A stretch of DNA of 41,719 nt from an uncultured Bacteroidales bacterium. Lineage in GTDB: Bacteria > Bacteroidota > Bacteroidia > Bacteroidales > UBA932. The stretch spans positions 1-41,719 of the forward strand of contig CALURT010000022.1 of assembly GCA_944323245.1 (NCBI GenBank). The letters are read 5' to 3'. A program made the translations under genes and the position numbers. Positions 1 to 8,906 of this stretch are shown here, in pieces (position 1 is the first letter of the stretch; each line of letters opens with the position of its first letter). The notes beneath the pieces are model-generated. The model made no database searches. It was given only the letters and a program-made list of their open reading frames with translations, and had not been told where the DNA came from.

Positions 1-372
1 TCCGATGACAATGCAGTCATCCTTCTTCCCATCTTCATTCATAGGCAAAAATAAATAAAAATACAAACCAAAACAACAAAACCAAATGCGGACGACACAT
101 CAGCATCGCCGCAAGACAAAAATAAGAATAAAGCAAACGATGGACATTCAAAAAAAGAAAAACCGGGAAAAGAATTTCTCTTTCCGACGGTTTTTGCTTT
201 TCCTGTCATTCCGAGCGAAGGTCCGGAGGACCGGAGCCGAGGAATCTGCCGCTGCCAACAGACCTCTCGACTGCCGCTCGAGGTGACATGAAGGATGGCA
301 AGGGGAGACAGATCCTTCGACTCTGCTCAGGACGATAGAAGAGCATCCATGATGCCAGCGCTTGGACAGAGA

Positions 373-436
373 AAAGAGGAATGGAAAAAGAAGCGAATGC
401 GTTTTTATTAGCATGAGCGGTTTTCCATTCCTCTTT
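373..436. repeat. 16-bp perfect inverted repeat
   Basis: AAAGAGGAATGGAAAA at 373-388 is exactly complementary to TTTTCCATTCCTCTTT at 421-436, with a 32-nt spacer. It lies inside the non-coding repeat region and could form a long stem in RNA or be a relic of a small palindromic element. Confidence 0.6.
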
Positions 437-475
437 CGACGAAAAGATGAACCGAAAAGCAGCAATGCAACACTT

Positions 476-560
476 CTTTTGCAGCAGGGGTATCGGGAAG
501 GCGAAGCCTCCGCAGCGATAGCAAGGCACAGCGAGCCGGTGAGTTCCCCTGCTGCAAAAG
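476..560. repeat. 15-bp perfect inverted repeat
   Basis: CTTTTGCAGCAGGGG at 476-490 is exactly complementary to CCCCTGCTGCAAAAG at 546-560, with 55 nt between the arms. The GC-rich interior may fold further. It resembles the ends of a small palindromic intergenic element. No target-site duplication was recognised. Confidence 0.55.
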
Positions 561-778
561 CGCAGTAGACGAGCTGGCAGCCGCAAAAGCGAGAGCAGAT
601 ACCAGGGTCGGTACAAAAGTGCAGCAGATCCTTCCACTCGCTACGCTCGGTCAGGATGACAGGGTGCCTTCGCCCGTCGGGGATGGCAAGGGGAATCAGG
701 TCCTTCGGCTGACGCTCAGGACGAAAAGGCCGCCTGCGCCAGCCAGGACGACAAAGTTGCGTTCAGGAGGCAGGAGGA

Positions 779-1810
779 TCAGAATGTTTTGCGGCGGATC
801 ATGTGGAAATCGCACTTGATTTTCGCCATGGCCCTGTCATGAATCATCTTGGCTGTAAGATAGCCCATCTGCTGGAAATCCGTGGACACCGTCGTCAGAC
901 CGTTCAGAATGATTTCATTGGTCGGAGACTCATTGTAGGAAATGATACCGATTTCGCTGCCTATTTCGAAATTCAGCTCCCTCGCCCTGCGGACAAGCTC
1001 TATGAGCTCCGAATTGAGCTGGCTGTTCAAGATGAGATACACCTCGTTTTTCCTGATGATTTCAGGCGTGACCGTTGAGTGGAATTCTGCCGGAATGTCA
1101 TGTTCCTTGCAGAACGCTGCGACGGATTTCTGGATATACGTACCGTACATACTTGATGGAAGCGTGATTACATTCAGTTTGGAATAAGTCTTCAGTTTAT
1201 CCAATCCGTATGTCAGACCTTCGTAAATGTCATGCTCGAAATCCTGATATACAGCTCCGAAATTCCCCGGCAACGACTCAAGGTACCTGTCGACCAATAT
1301 CAGTTTCCTGTTCGGAATCTTTCCCAACAGTTTCAACGCCCGTTTCTGGGTCTTGGAGTCGAGAGGGAAATGCGGCGTTATGACATAGTAGTCGTAATTG
1401 TCCAGATTTTCATTGATGTAGTATTCCAGAAGGTCTACACTCTGGTTGTGCAGTCTGATGGTGATTTCAGCTTCATTTCCCATGCGTTCCGTAAAGGAAT
1501 CGAAAAGCACCTGCTTGTACTGGCTCAGCTTGTCGAACAATACCAGAACCGTGAGTTTCCGCTCCTTGTCCTGTGACGCCACATAAAAACCCTTCCCCTG
1601 CTTTGCTTCCACATAACCCTTGTCACGGAGGATCGAGTAGGCCTTTTTGACCGTTTCCTTCGATATGTCGAGATTCATTGCCAGCTCGTTCATGGACGGA
1701 AGAGCCTGCCCCTCCTTGTATGCTCCGGACTTCACAAGCGACTCATAATGGTCTACGAGTTGCTTGTAAACGGGAATTCTGCTTGCGTAATTGACTGAAA
1801 ACCTTTTCAT
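779..1810 (-). CDS. GntR-family transcriptional regulator with LacI-type sensor domain
   Basis: Probable sugar-responsive repressor of 343 aa. Residues about 10-80 form a GntR winged helix-turn-helix (LPSMNELAMNLDIS, then GYVEAKQGKGFYV). The remainder, from about residue 85, resembles a LacI/GalR-type periplasmic-binding sensor domain. This layout is the one known from Bacillus AraR; Bacteroides FucR is a further GntR-type sugar regulator. The gene diverges from the glycosidase-led operon across 130 bp that hold a promoter with two direct repeats. A near-identical site sits at the SusC/SusD operon promoter at 20,761-20,780, so this protein is the likely regulator of both operons. The effector is probably the monosaccharide or a phosphorylated intermediate handled by the downstream enzymes; its identity is not visible in the sequence. 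Confidence 0.88.
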   Translation of the reverse strand: MKRFSVNYASRIPVYKQLVDHYESLVKSGAYKEGQALPSMNELAMNLDISKETVKKAYSILRDKGYVEAKQGKGFYVASQDKERKLTVLVLFDKLSQYKQVLFDSFTERMGNEAEITIRLHNQSVDLLEYYINENLDNYDYYVITPHFPLDSKTQKRALKLLGKIPNRKLILVDRYLESLPGNFGAVYQDFEHDIYEGLTYGLDKLKTYSKLNVITLPSSMYGTYIQKSVAAFCKEHDIPAEFHSTVTPEIIRKNEVYLILNSQLNSELIELVRRARELNFEIGSEIGIISYNESPTNEIILNGLTTVSTDFQQMGYLTAKMIHDRAMAKIKCDFHMIRRKTF

Positions 1811-1829
1811 GAGAAAATGTCACAATATT

Positions 1830-1860
1830 TTTGTCTTAATCAAAAAATAAACTATATTTG
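1830..1860 (+). promoter_or_regulatory. Promoter of the glycosidase-MFS-isomerase operon
   Basis: TTTG at 1830-1833, a 19-bp spacer and TATATTTG at 1853-1860 match the Bacteroidota sigma-70 consensus (TTTG, 19 bp, TAnnTTTG). Transcription would begin a few bases downstream, within the adjoining operator repeats. Confidence 0.75.
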
Positions 1861-1904
1861 CACCACACTACACAACACCAAATAATGCTACACAACACCA
1901 AAAT
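1861..1904 (+). promoter_or_regulatory. Candidate GntR operator, two direct repeats
   Basis: CTACACAACACCAAA occurs at 1868-1882 and again at 1888-1902, 20 bp apart, immediately downstream of the -7 box. The longer form beginning CACCACACTACACAACAC (1861-1878) recurs on the opposite strand at 20,763-20,780. Position over the transcription start suits a repressor. Assignment to the neighbouring GntR regulator is inferred from proximity and from the repeat at both operons. Confidence 0.72.
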
Positions 1905-1940
1905 CACGAAATAATCTGCAATATCTTAATATTTTTCGAA

Positions 1941-3419
1941 ATGAACAAAAAAATTTTATCACTGTTTTCGCTGTTTATCCTCTCGGGATCATTGAATTAC
2001 AGCCTTGACGCCCAGCACTGGTCCTTGACCATGAAAAACATCATGCTCAACGCTCCGGACATGGAAGAAGCCGGGGTGCTTTATGTCGCTCCGGACATGA
2101 GGAACCACCGCTGGTCTGTCGGATGCGAGACCCTGGACAGGGATTATGCCGACTTTTCCAAATATAAGGATCACCTCGGCGCCCTCGGAGTCGGTTACGC
2201 AAGAATCCAGAGCGGCTGGGCCAAATGCGAGCAGAAAAAAGGGAAGTATGACTTCGCATGGCTCGACGAAGTGGTGGACGGCATCTGCTCCTACAATGTA
2301 AAGCCTTGGATGTGCCTCTGCTACGGCAATCCGATTTACGGAGCTCAGAAAAGTCTCGGTTCGGTCATCTTCGAGGACGAGGAGACCATGAATGCATGGT
2401 GCAAGTATGTCGAAACCGTGGTAAAACGCTATAAGGGCAAGGTGACGATGTGGGAAATCTGGAACGAGCCGAATCTTCATGAAAATTCCAAATATCCGGA
2501 CAAGTACGCCAACCTTCTTTCCAAGACCGTAGATGTCATAAAGTCGGTGGATGAAGACGCCGTCATCATAGGCTTCGGAGCCTCCCGCATACCTTTGGCA
2601 TATGTTGAAAGCGTAATGGATGACATGCAGGAAGAAAATAAGGCAGGGGCACTCGATTACATAAGTTTCCATCCATATTATGAAAATCCGGACGATGCCA
2701 TGCCGGAAATCCTCAGACTGAAGGCCCTCGTGGAAAAATATTCCGATGAAATAAGCCTTTTCCAGGGAGAATGCGGCTGTCCTGCAGTCCTTGAATGGGG
2801 ACATGCCCTCCGCTACCATGAATGGTCGGAATACAGCCAGGCCAAATGGGACCTGCGCCGCATGGCCAATGACTTCAGCATAAATATCCCTTCAAGTATC
2901 TTTACTCTCGTCGACCTGCAGTATCCCAACATGCAGCAGTCTTTTGGCCTGGTAAGAATGAATCTGCTGAAAGAGCCCGTATATCGCAGACCTGCATTCT
3001 ACGGTGTACGCAACATGTGCGCACTTCTCAAGGAAAACTACAGCCCTGACGGGACCGTGGAATACGTCAGCAACTCCGCAAGGGAGATAAAGACCGTGGC
3101 AATAAAGGATGAAAACGGAAAACGCATCGGAGTGATGCTCTGGTTCGGCGACAGGATTCCTGACAGCTCTCTTGAAAGAACGCCTGTCGACGTGACTCTG
3201 AAAGGAGTCGATTTCAAGGAGCCGGTCTATGTCGACCCGCTTACCGGCAAGGTTTACCGCCTCGATATCAAACGCGGCGGCAACTTCGACGGCAATCTGA
3301 AAATATACGACCTGCCGTTGTGGGACTGTCCTGTCTTTATCATGGACAAGGCCGACGTCGAGATGATGGACGCTACGGAAGCACGCAAGGCAGGGTCTTC
3401 CAAGGATATGTTGTACTAA
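1941..3419 (+). CDS. Secreted glycoside hydrolase, clan GH-A TIM barrel
   Basis: Predicted exported glycosidase of 492 aa. The first ~25 residues form a Sec signal peptide ending near LDAQ. The body looks like a (beta/alpha)8 barrel of clan GH-A: WEIWNEPN at 171-178 supplies the likely acid/base Glu176, and FQGECG at 274-279 supplies the likely nucleophile Glu277. The C-terminal ~130 residues look like a beta domain. Families such as GH39 or GH5 share this layout; I cannot fix the family or the substrate. It is the first gene of a five-gene operon with sugar transport and catabolism genes, so it probably releases the monosaccharide they use. Confidence 0.8.
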   Translation: MNKKILSLFSLFILSGSLNYSLDAQHWSLTMKNIMLNAPDMEEAGVLYVAPDMRNHRWSVGCETLDRDYADFSKYKDHLGALGVGYARIQSGWAKCEQKKGKYDFAWLDEVVDGICSYNVKPWMCLCYGNPIYGAQKSLGSVIFEDEETMNAWCKYVETVVKRYKGKVTMWEIWNEPNLHENSKYPDKYANLLSKTVDVIKSVDEDAVIIGFGASRIPLAYVESVMDDMQEENKAGALDYISFHPYYENPDDAMPEILRLKALVEKYSDEISLFQGECGCPAVLEWGHALRYHEWSEYSQAKWDLRRMANDFSINIPSSIFTLVDLQYPNMQQSFGLVRMNLLKEPVYRRPAFYGVRNMCALLKENYSPDGTVEYVSNSAREIKTVAIKDENGKRIGVMLWFGDRIPDSSLERTPVDVTLKGVDFKEPVYVDPLTGKVYRLDIKRGGNFDGNLKIYDLPLWDCPVFIMDKADVEMMDATEARKAGSSKDMLY

Positions 3420-3431
3420 AATCACCTGACC

Positions 3432-4697
3432 ATGACATTATTGAAACCGAATACAGGCGCAAGGTCCTACAAATGGGAGGTCCTTGCCCTCCTGTGGGTC
3501 GCCTACCTTCTCAATCAGGCCGACCGTCAGGTATTCAACACGGTATTGCCCCAGATAAGGGAAAGCCTGGAGCTGAGCGACGTTGCCGTAGGCTGGATTG
3601 CCACGATTTTCAACCTTTTCTATGCCGTAATGGTACCTATAGGAGGTTGGGTAGGAGACAGGTTCAGCCGTAAGTGGGTTACCACATTGAGCATTCTTTT
3701 CTGGAGTATCGCCACCATGTTTACCGGATTTGCCGGAGGCTTCCTTGCCCTCGTGCTCTTCAGGAGCGTGGCTACGGGCGGCGGTGAGGCATTTTTCGGT
3801 CCTGCGAACTATTCCCTTGTGGCACAGTATCATACGGGGACGAGGGCGACTGCCATGTCCATTCACCAGACAGCCTATTATATCGGTATCATAGCCAGCG
3901 GATATGTCGCAGGCCACATAGCCGATACCCTCGGCTGGGAATGGGCCTTCACGATTTTCGGAGCGGTAGGAATACTCTGGGCCATAGTCATGATGATAAG
4001 GCTGAAGGACGGAAAGAGCGAAGAACCTCAGCGTCCTCAGGCTCAGGAAATCAGGAAGCCGGGATTCTTCGAGGGCTTCAAGGCGGTATTCACCACCCCT
4101 ACCGCCCTCATGCTTACCATAGGATTCAGCGGACTCATATTCGTCATCACCGGTTACCTTACATGGATGCCGACCTATCTTCATGAGAATTTCGGGATGA
4201 ACCTTGCCGGAGCAGGATTCCACTCCATGTTCTATACGCACCTTTTTGCATTTTTCGGAGTCCTGATAGCAGGAGCGCTTTCCGACAAAATAGGTGTGGC
4301 CAATCCGAGCAGGAGGATGATGCTTCAGGGAGCAGGCCTTCTGTTTTCGGTGCCGTTCATATACATGATGGGCAATTCGGACGCCCTTTGGGTGATTTAC
4401 ATCGGCTGTGCAGGCTTTGGTTTCGGAAGAGCCTTCTTCGACGCCAATACCTATACGGTCCTGTATGACGTTACACCTCCGAGACTTCATTCGTCATGCT
4501 CCAGCGTCATGATAATGACGGGCTTTGGTGTCGGCGCTCTTGCTCCCGTGGTACTCGGAGCCATCAAGGGCAGTCTCGGACTGTCGTTCGGCTTCACCTG
4601 CCTTGCGGCAATATGGGTTATCTGCGGAGTCATGCTGCTCGTCATCAGCCGTACACACTATAGAAAAGATTACAATACAATAAAATCGACAAAATGA
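3432..4697 (+). CDS. MFS sugar/organic-acid transporter
   Basis: Inner-membrane major facilitator of 421 aa with about 12 hydrophobic segments. The loop between segments 2 and 3 has the MFS motif A (GGWVGDRFSRKW). The sequence style (QADRQVFNTVLPQI near the start, then segment 4 with RSVATGGGEAFFGPAN) resembles the anion:cation symporter-like/hexuronate branch. It follows the glycosidase by 12 bp, and its stop overlaps the start of the isomerase gene by 4 bp (ATGA), which indicates translational coupling. It probably imports the saccharide product freed in the periplasm. The substrate is unknown. Confidence 0.85.
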   Translation: MTLLKPNTGARSYKWEVLALLWVAYLLNQADRQVFNTVLPQIRESLELSDVAVGWIATIFNLFYAVMVPIGGWVGDRFSRKWVTTLSILFWSIATMFTGFAGGFLALVLFRSVATGGGEAFFGPANYSLVAQYHTGTRATAMSIHQTAYYIGIIASGYVAGHIADTLGWEWAFTIFGAVGILWAIVMMIRLKDGKSEEPQRPQAQEIRKPGFFEGFKAVFTTPTALMLTIGFSGLIFVITGYLTWMPTYLHENFGMNLAGAGFHSMFYTHLFAFFGVLIAGALSDKIGVANPSRRMMLQGAGLLFSVPFIYMMGNSDALWVIYIGCAGFGFGRAFFDANTYTVLYDVTPPRLHSSCSSVMIMTGFGVGALAPVVLGAIKGSLGLSFGFTCLAAIWVICGVMLLVISRTHYRKDYNTIKSTK

Positions 4698-6133
4698 ACA
4701 GGATTGAAAAAGCCGGAAAGGCAAAGGCCGGACTTCTGCTGATTGGATCTCCGCGCTTCAAGAATCTCTCCGGTCCCGAACGCGGGACTTACGGGGAAAG
4801 GAAGGAAAAAGCTGTCGAGGAAATTCTTGCAACTTTGGATTTTGTAGATCTGACATATCCCGGAATAGTGTATGAAAGACAGGATGCCGAGAATGCCATT
4901 TCACGTTTCTTCTCGGAAAAGGTAGACTTCGTGATCGCCGAATTCCTTTCCTGGTCGGAAGACTTCGCATGGATAAGATTTCTGCGTGACATGCCCGATA
5001 TACCGATGATTTTCGTCAATGTGGCCAAGGACAAAATGACGTTCGAGACCACTCTCGACGAAGACGATTTCATCGACTATCTCTGCGCCGGCACATTGGT
5101 AGGCTCGTTGGAGGCCTCAGGCTCCGTAAAAAGGGTCCCGAGGAAAAACGTGCATGTAGTAATGGGCACAAGGGCTGAAGTGACGGAAAAAATCAGGACA
5201 TTCGCCTGCGCCGCCAAGGCAAGGGCCGTACTCCGCCGTTCGAACGTGGGTCTCATGGCCAACATGAACGAAGCCATGTGGTCGACATATATCGACAATT
5301 ACGACCTGTTTACGAAAATAGGTCCTGAAATCCATTATCTGCCGTATTCGGACTACGGTGAGGAAATAAACAACCTTACCGACAAGGAAACGGAAGAGTA
5401 CTGTAACGAACTGACTTCCAAATACAGGATGATGGATGACGTGGAATACGACAAGTTCGTGGGCTGCGTCAAGGCCTCCCTCGCCCTCAAGAAGATGGCG
5501 GAGCACAACGACATCGACGTCATGGTCTACAACGACATCGACCAGGCTACGTTCAAGACGGCGGGCTGCCGGGCCGGATTCTATCATACGTGGTTCAATG
5601 ACAATGTCTCCGTCCTCGTCCCTGAGGCTGACATAGGAGCCGGCATCATCACGTACGTGCTGAAGATCATGACGGGGAAACACATAAACTTCCTCGAACC
5701 GTTCCATATCGAGGACGCATACGGCACATTCGCAGGAGGCCATGCCGGACCGAATGACCACAACGATCCGCAGTGGAAGGACAATGTCGTGATAGCACGA
5801 GACGTAAGGTTCGCCAAGACTTCATGGAAATATGCCGGAGCGCCGTTTGCATGGTACAGGATAAGTCCGGGCATGAAGACGATAGCACAGCTCCTTGAAG
5901 AGGACGGCAAGTACAAGCTGGTCTGCTTCATGGCTGAATCCCTTCCAGGCAGACATCTGCTTGCGACATATTCGCACAGCATCTTCAAGCCGGTCGTTCC
6001 GGTCAAGGAAGTTTTCGAAAAAATCCTTAAAATCGGAGCCACGCAGCATTTCGCCGTAGTAGACGGAGACTGGACCAAGGAGCTTGAGGCCTTCGCAGAA
6101 ATCATGAATTTTGAATTTTACAATATACAATAA
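4694..6133 (+). CDS. L-fucose/L-arabinose isomerase-family protein
   Basis: Cytoplasmic 479-aa protein of the fucose/arabinose isomerase superfamily, which interconverts aldoses and ketoses using a divalent metal. The C-terminal half has the family pattern PEADIGAGI, then NFLEPFHIE, then GGHAGPNDH; candidate metal ligands are Glu311, Glu335, His350 and a later His428, judged by eye. The length is close to arabinose isomerase (about 500 aa) and shorter than classical FucI (about 590). The start codon overlaps the transporter stop. With the ManA-like and ROK genes downstream it likely performs the first intracellular step. The sugar cannot be assigned. Confidence 0.75.
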   Translation: MNRIEKAGKAKAGLLLIGSPRFKNLSGPERGTYGERKEKAVEEILATLDFVDLTYPGIVYERQDAENAISRFFSEKVDFVIAEFLSWSEDFAWIRFLRDMPDIPMIFVNVAKDKMTFETTLDEDDFIDYLCAGTLVGSLEASGSVKRVPRKNVHVVMGTRAEVTEKIRTFACAAKARAVLRRSNVGLMANMNEAMWSTYIDNYDLFTKIGPEIHYLPYSDYGEEINNLTDKETEEYCNELTSKYRMMDDVEYDKFVGCVKASLALKKMAEHNDIDVMVYNDIDQATFKTAGCRAGFYHTWFNDNVSVLVPEADIGAGIITYVLKIMTGKHINFLEPFHIEDAYGTFAGGHAGPNDHNDPQWKDNVVIARDVRFAKTSWKYAGAPFAWYRISPGMKTIAQLLEEDGKYKLVCFMAESLPGRHLLATYSHSIFKPVVPVKEVFEKILKIGATQHFAVVDGDWTKELEAFAEIMNFEFYNIQ

Positions 6134-6145
6134 GACAGCAACAAT

Positions 6146-7999
6146 ATGAGTTTCATGTACAACCCGTTCCCGTACGATGACCCGAAACCGGTCAATCGTC
6201 CGGAATTGTCGGAAGACACCATTAAAAGCATTGTCAAGGGTTCCGACAAAGCGGCTGCAGTCGTAGCCGCCGACATTGCCGACAGGATGAAGGCAGGAAA
6301 GGAAAACGTAATCATCGGATTTGACGGTTATACCACAGCCTGCTGGAAAACCTTCCTCAACCTTCTCGGAAGAAGGCTGACAGCATTGGGCATAGGCATC
6401 GAACTTGTGGACTTCGACAAGGAAGTCTTCAAGTCCGGTGAAGAAATAGACGCCATGATAGACCCTCTCCTCGAATGGGATACCAAAAAGGACCCTACAT
6501 TGCTTTTCGGAAAGATATACAAGGGAGGTTACGAGGGCTTCATCGATCCGGCAAAGGCTGAAAACTTCAGGAAGAAAATCGCTGCTGCCCCTAAGGGGAA
6601 GGTTACTGCAGTCTTCGGTTACGGCAGCCTTATCAAGGATTTCCGCAGTCTCTACGACATCAAATGCTATTTCGACGTCACTCCAAAGGAATCCATGCTA
6701 CGCATAAGACGCGGACGCTACGCAAATATCGGCCACGATATGCCCGACCTTACCAATAGGGTGATACGCCGCTGCTATTACTGTGATTTCGAGGCTGCCG
6801 TGCACAACAGAGGAGACCTCCTTCAGAACAACATCCTCGACTATTATTTCGAGTCCGACCATGACGACGAGGTACGGCTCATTCCGGTCAAGGCGTTGAA
6901 CGAGATTTTCAATTCCCTTGCGGATTATCCGTTCCGCTGCAAACCTGTCTACCTTGAAGGAGTATGGGGCGGTACCTACATGAAGAAACTGCGCAATCTC
7001 CCTGACACGATGCGCAACTGTGCATGGGTTTTCGACTTCATCCCTATGGAAGTCAGCATATTGGTGCAGGCCGGAGACGTGCAGATAGATTTCCCGTACT
7101 TCACTTTCGTACAGAAGGAAGGCGTGAAGATCATGGGCGAGAAATGCGTAAAGAGGTATCAGGGCTATTTCCCTATAAGGTTCAATTACGACGATTCGTA
7201 CCACAGTACCGGCAACATGTCCATCCAGTGCCATTCCGGTGCCGCCTTCAACAAGTCGGAATACAATGAATTCGGCCGTCAGGACGAAAGCTACTATGTC
7301 GTGGTGACCGGACATGATGCCAAGACATTCCTCGGATTCAGGGATGATGCCGACATAGACCAGTTCTGCAAGGACATCGAGGCTGCCGACACGCAGCACA
7401 AGCCGGTGGACTACATGAAATACGTAAGCTACGAGGAATCCAAACCGGGTCTTCAGGTGATGATTCCGGCCGGCACGGTACACTCGTCCGGCCGCAATCA
7501 GGTCGTGCTCGAAATCGGAAGCCTCACGATAGGTTCCTACACATACAAGATGTACGACTATCTCCGTCTCGACTTCGACGGCAAGCAGCGTCCTATCCAC
7601 ACATATCTCGGTGAAAAGACCATTGTACGTGACAGACGCACGTCGTGGGTGAGGGGCAATATTGTCCAGAAACCGAGGCTTGCAGACAGCGGGGAAGGCT
7701 GGGAGGAATATATCATCGGCGAAAGCGATCTGCTGTACTTCTCCCTCCGCAGACTCGAATTCGAGCAGAAATGCTATCAGGAAACCAAGGGGATTTTCCA
7801 TGTGCTCACGGTAGTGGACGGAGAGAAAGTCCGCGTGAGAAGCGTCGGGCATCCGGAACGTTACTATGAGGCCGATTACATGGATATCGTGGTGGTACCT
7901 GCCGATATGGGACGCTATGTGATCGAAAACCTCGGCAAGGAACCGATAAGGATACACAAAACAATGCTTCGTGATGGATTCGAAAATGATCCGGACTGA
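6146..7999 (+). CDS. ManA-like cupin protein with degenerate nucleoside-kinase-like N-terminus
   Basis: 617-aa protein. The C-terminal part (about 270-610) resembles class I mannose-6-phosphate isomerase: it has the cupin stretch MIPAGTVHSSG (439-449) with His446 as a possible metal ligand, and GSYTYKMYDYLR after it. The N-terminal ~200 residues look like a P-loop uridine-kinase-type fold, but the Walker A position reads GFDGYTTACWKT (58-69), lacking the normal GxxxxGKS/T spacing, so ATP binding is doubtful. Such long ManA-like proteins occur in sugar loci. It lies 12 bp after the isomerase and its end overlaps the kinase gene. A role as sugar or sugar-phosphate isomerase is inferred. Confidence 0.7.
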   Translation: MSFMYNPFPYDDPKPVNRPELSEDTIKSIVKGSDKAAAVVAADIADRMKAGKENVIIGFDGYTTACWKTFLNLLGRRLTALGIGIELVDFDKEVFKSGEEIDAMIDPLLEWDTKKDPTLLFGKIYKGGYEGFIDPAKAENFRKKIAAAPKGKVTAVFGYGSLIKDFRSLYDIKCYFDVTPKESMLRIRRGRYANIGHDMPDLTNRVIRRCYYCDFEAAVHNRGDLLQNNILDYYFESDHDDEVRLIPVKALNEIFNSLADYPFRCKPVYLEGVWGGTYMKKLRNLPDTMRNCAWVFDFIPMEVSILVQAGDVQIDFPYFTFVQKEGVKIMGEKCVKRYQGYFPIRFNYDDSYHSTGNMSIQCHSGAAFNKSEYNEFGRQDESYYVVVTGHDAKTFLGFRDDADIDQFCKDIEAADTQHKPVDYMKYVSYEESKPGLQVMIPAGTVHSSGRNQVVLEIGSLTIGSYTYKMYDYLRLDFDGKQRPIHTYLGEKTIVRDRRTSWVRGNIVQKPRLADSGEGWEEYIIGESDLLYFSLRRLEFEQKCYQETKGIFHVLTVVDGEKVRVRSVGHPERYYEADYMDIVVVPADMGRYVIENLGKEPIRIHKTMLRDGFENDPD

Positions 8000-8906
8000 T
8001 GAGAGGAAATGCCATCTCCTCCTTGATGTAGGCGGGACCTATATCAAGGAGGCCCTGGCATTTGCTGACGGGTCCGTGGTGAGCGGCACTGCGGATTCCG
8101 TTCCCGTTTCTTCAGACGGTTCCGAAAGCAGCATCAGTTCTTCGCTGGACATTGCCCTTGTCAGGGCAAGGAATGTCGCATCGGAGCGCGGCCTTGAAAT
8201 ATCGGATGCCGGAGTCGCCATACCCGGACCTTTCAATTATGACGAAGGCGTCTTCCTGATGAAACACAAGTTCGCCTCAGTCTACGGCAGACATTTCGAG
8301 GAACTCATAGACGTGACCATCCTTCCCGGAGTCCGCTTCAGTTTTATCCATGATGTCAACTGCATGCTTCTCGGGGAAATCCGCAAAGGCAACGGCAGGA
8401 ATTATGACAATGTCGCCCTTGTGACATTGGGCACCGGATTGGGCTTTTCCATGAGTATCGGCGGGGAAATCCTCATGTCCCCGCTCAAGTCTCCGGCAAT
8501 ATCCGCATTCAACCGGCCTTACCGGGACGGCATTCTTGAGGATTATGCCTCCAAAAGAGGTTTCCTGAGAATATACAAGGAACTGACAGGAAAGGATGAA
8601 GACGGCCTTACCGTAGCGGAAATAGGGAAAAGGGCTTCCGAAGGAGAGGAAAACGCCTTGAGGACATTCAGTACGGTAGGGGAGATAATCTCTGAAAGCA
8701 TCAGGCCGATGATGGAGGAATATTCGATACAGTGCCTCCTGTTCGGCGGCCAGATTTCAAGGTCGTACGGATTCATGCAGGAGTCGGTCGAGACCGGCTT
8801 GCGCCAAGTGGCTTCTCTTGAAAGCATAGGCCCGGTCTCGGATATAGACAATGCCACGTTCAACGGGCTTTGCGCACTCCTTGAAAGCGAGAAAAAATCA
8901 TCTTAG
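7974..8906 (+). CDS. ROK-family sugar kinase
   Basis: Cytoplasmic 310-aa protein of the ROK family. Phosphate-binding motif LDVGGTYIKEA is near the N-terminus, and the catalytic-base segment FIHDVNCMLLGE places the aspartate at residue 127. A second glycine-rich ATP motif reads TLGTGLGFS. The cysteine-rich zinc motif of classical ROK kinases is absent: the expected region reads MSPLKSPAISAFNRP. The reading frame also opens at a GTG at 7971; the adjacent ATG at 7974 is preferred, and ATG 7986 is also possible. The gene overlaps the end of the ManA-like gene by 26 bp and converges with the epimerase gene with a 9-bp overlap. It probably phosphorylates the isomerised sugar. Confidence 0.82.
   Translation: MDSKMIRTDERKCHLLLDVGGTYIKEALAFADGSVVSGTADSVPVSSDGSESSISSSLDIALVRARNVASERGLEISDAGVAIPGPFNYDEGVFLMKHKFASVYGRHFEELIDVTILPGVRFSFIHDVNCMLLGEIRKGNGRNYDNVALVTLGTGLGFSMSIGGEILMSPLKSPAISAFNRPYRDGILEDYASKRGFLRIYKELTGKDEDGLTVAEIGKRASEGEENALRTFSTVGEIISESIRPMMEEYSIQCLLFGGQISRSYGFMQESVETGLRQVASLESIGPVSDIDNATFNGLCALLESEKKSS

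Larger units (their letters stand above)
1..778. repeat. Non-coding region of interspersed palindromic repeats
   Basis: No convincing gene lies in this stretch: open frames on both strands are short, overlapping and low in complexity. It contains degenerate copies of a short interspersed sequence of the type GATCCTTCGACT..GCTCAGGACGA. Two copies share the lead-in GGATGGCAAGGGGA (293-335 and 681-723); related copies lie near 205-250 and 626-660. Two perfect inverted repeats are also present: 373-388 with 421-436 (16 bp) and 476-490 with 546-560 (15 bp). A hairpin at 157-196 followed by T-rich sequence could act as a terminator. A further related segment occurs at about 20,876-20,945. These look like genome-wide intergenic repeats, but copy number cannot be judged from one window. 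Confidence 0.65.

Noticed and set aside
200..735. CRISPR array
   Set aside because: Repeats are few, degenerate, unevenly spaced and palindromic, with no constant spacers and no cas genes in the window.
86..819. Several open frames on both strands at the left edge (for example 206-637 minus and 619-819 plus)
   Set aside because: They overlap one another, are low-complexity and Arg/Ser/Pro-rich, match no family and fall within interspersed repeats.
1989..7957. Long minus-strand frames opposite the catabolic operon (such as 1989-2819, 3438-4490 and 6698-7957)
   Set aside because: They are complements of well-supported plus-strand genes, are Arg/His/Cys/Val-rich and have no family features.
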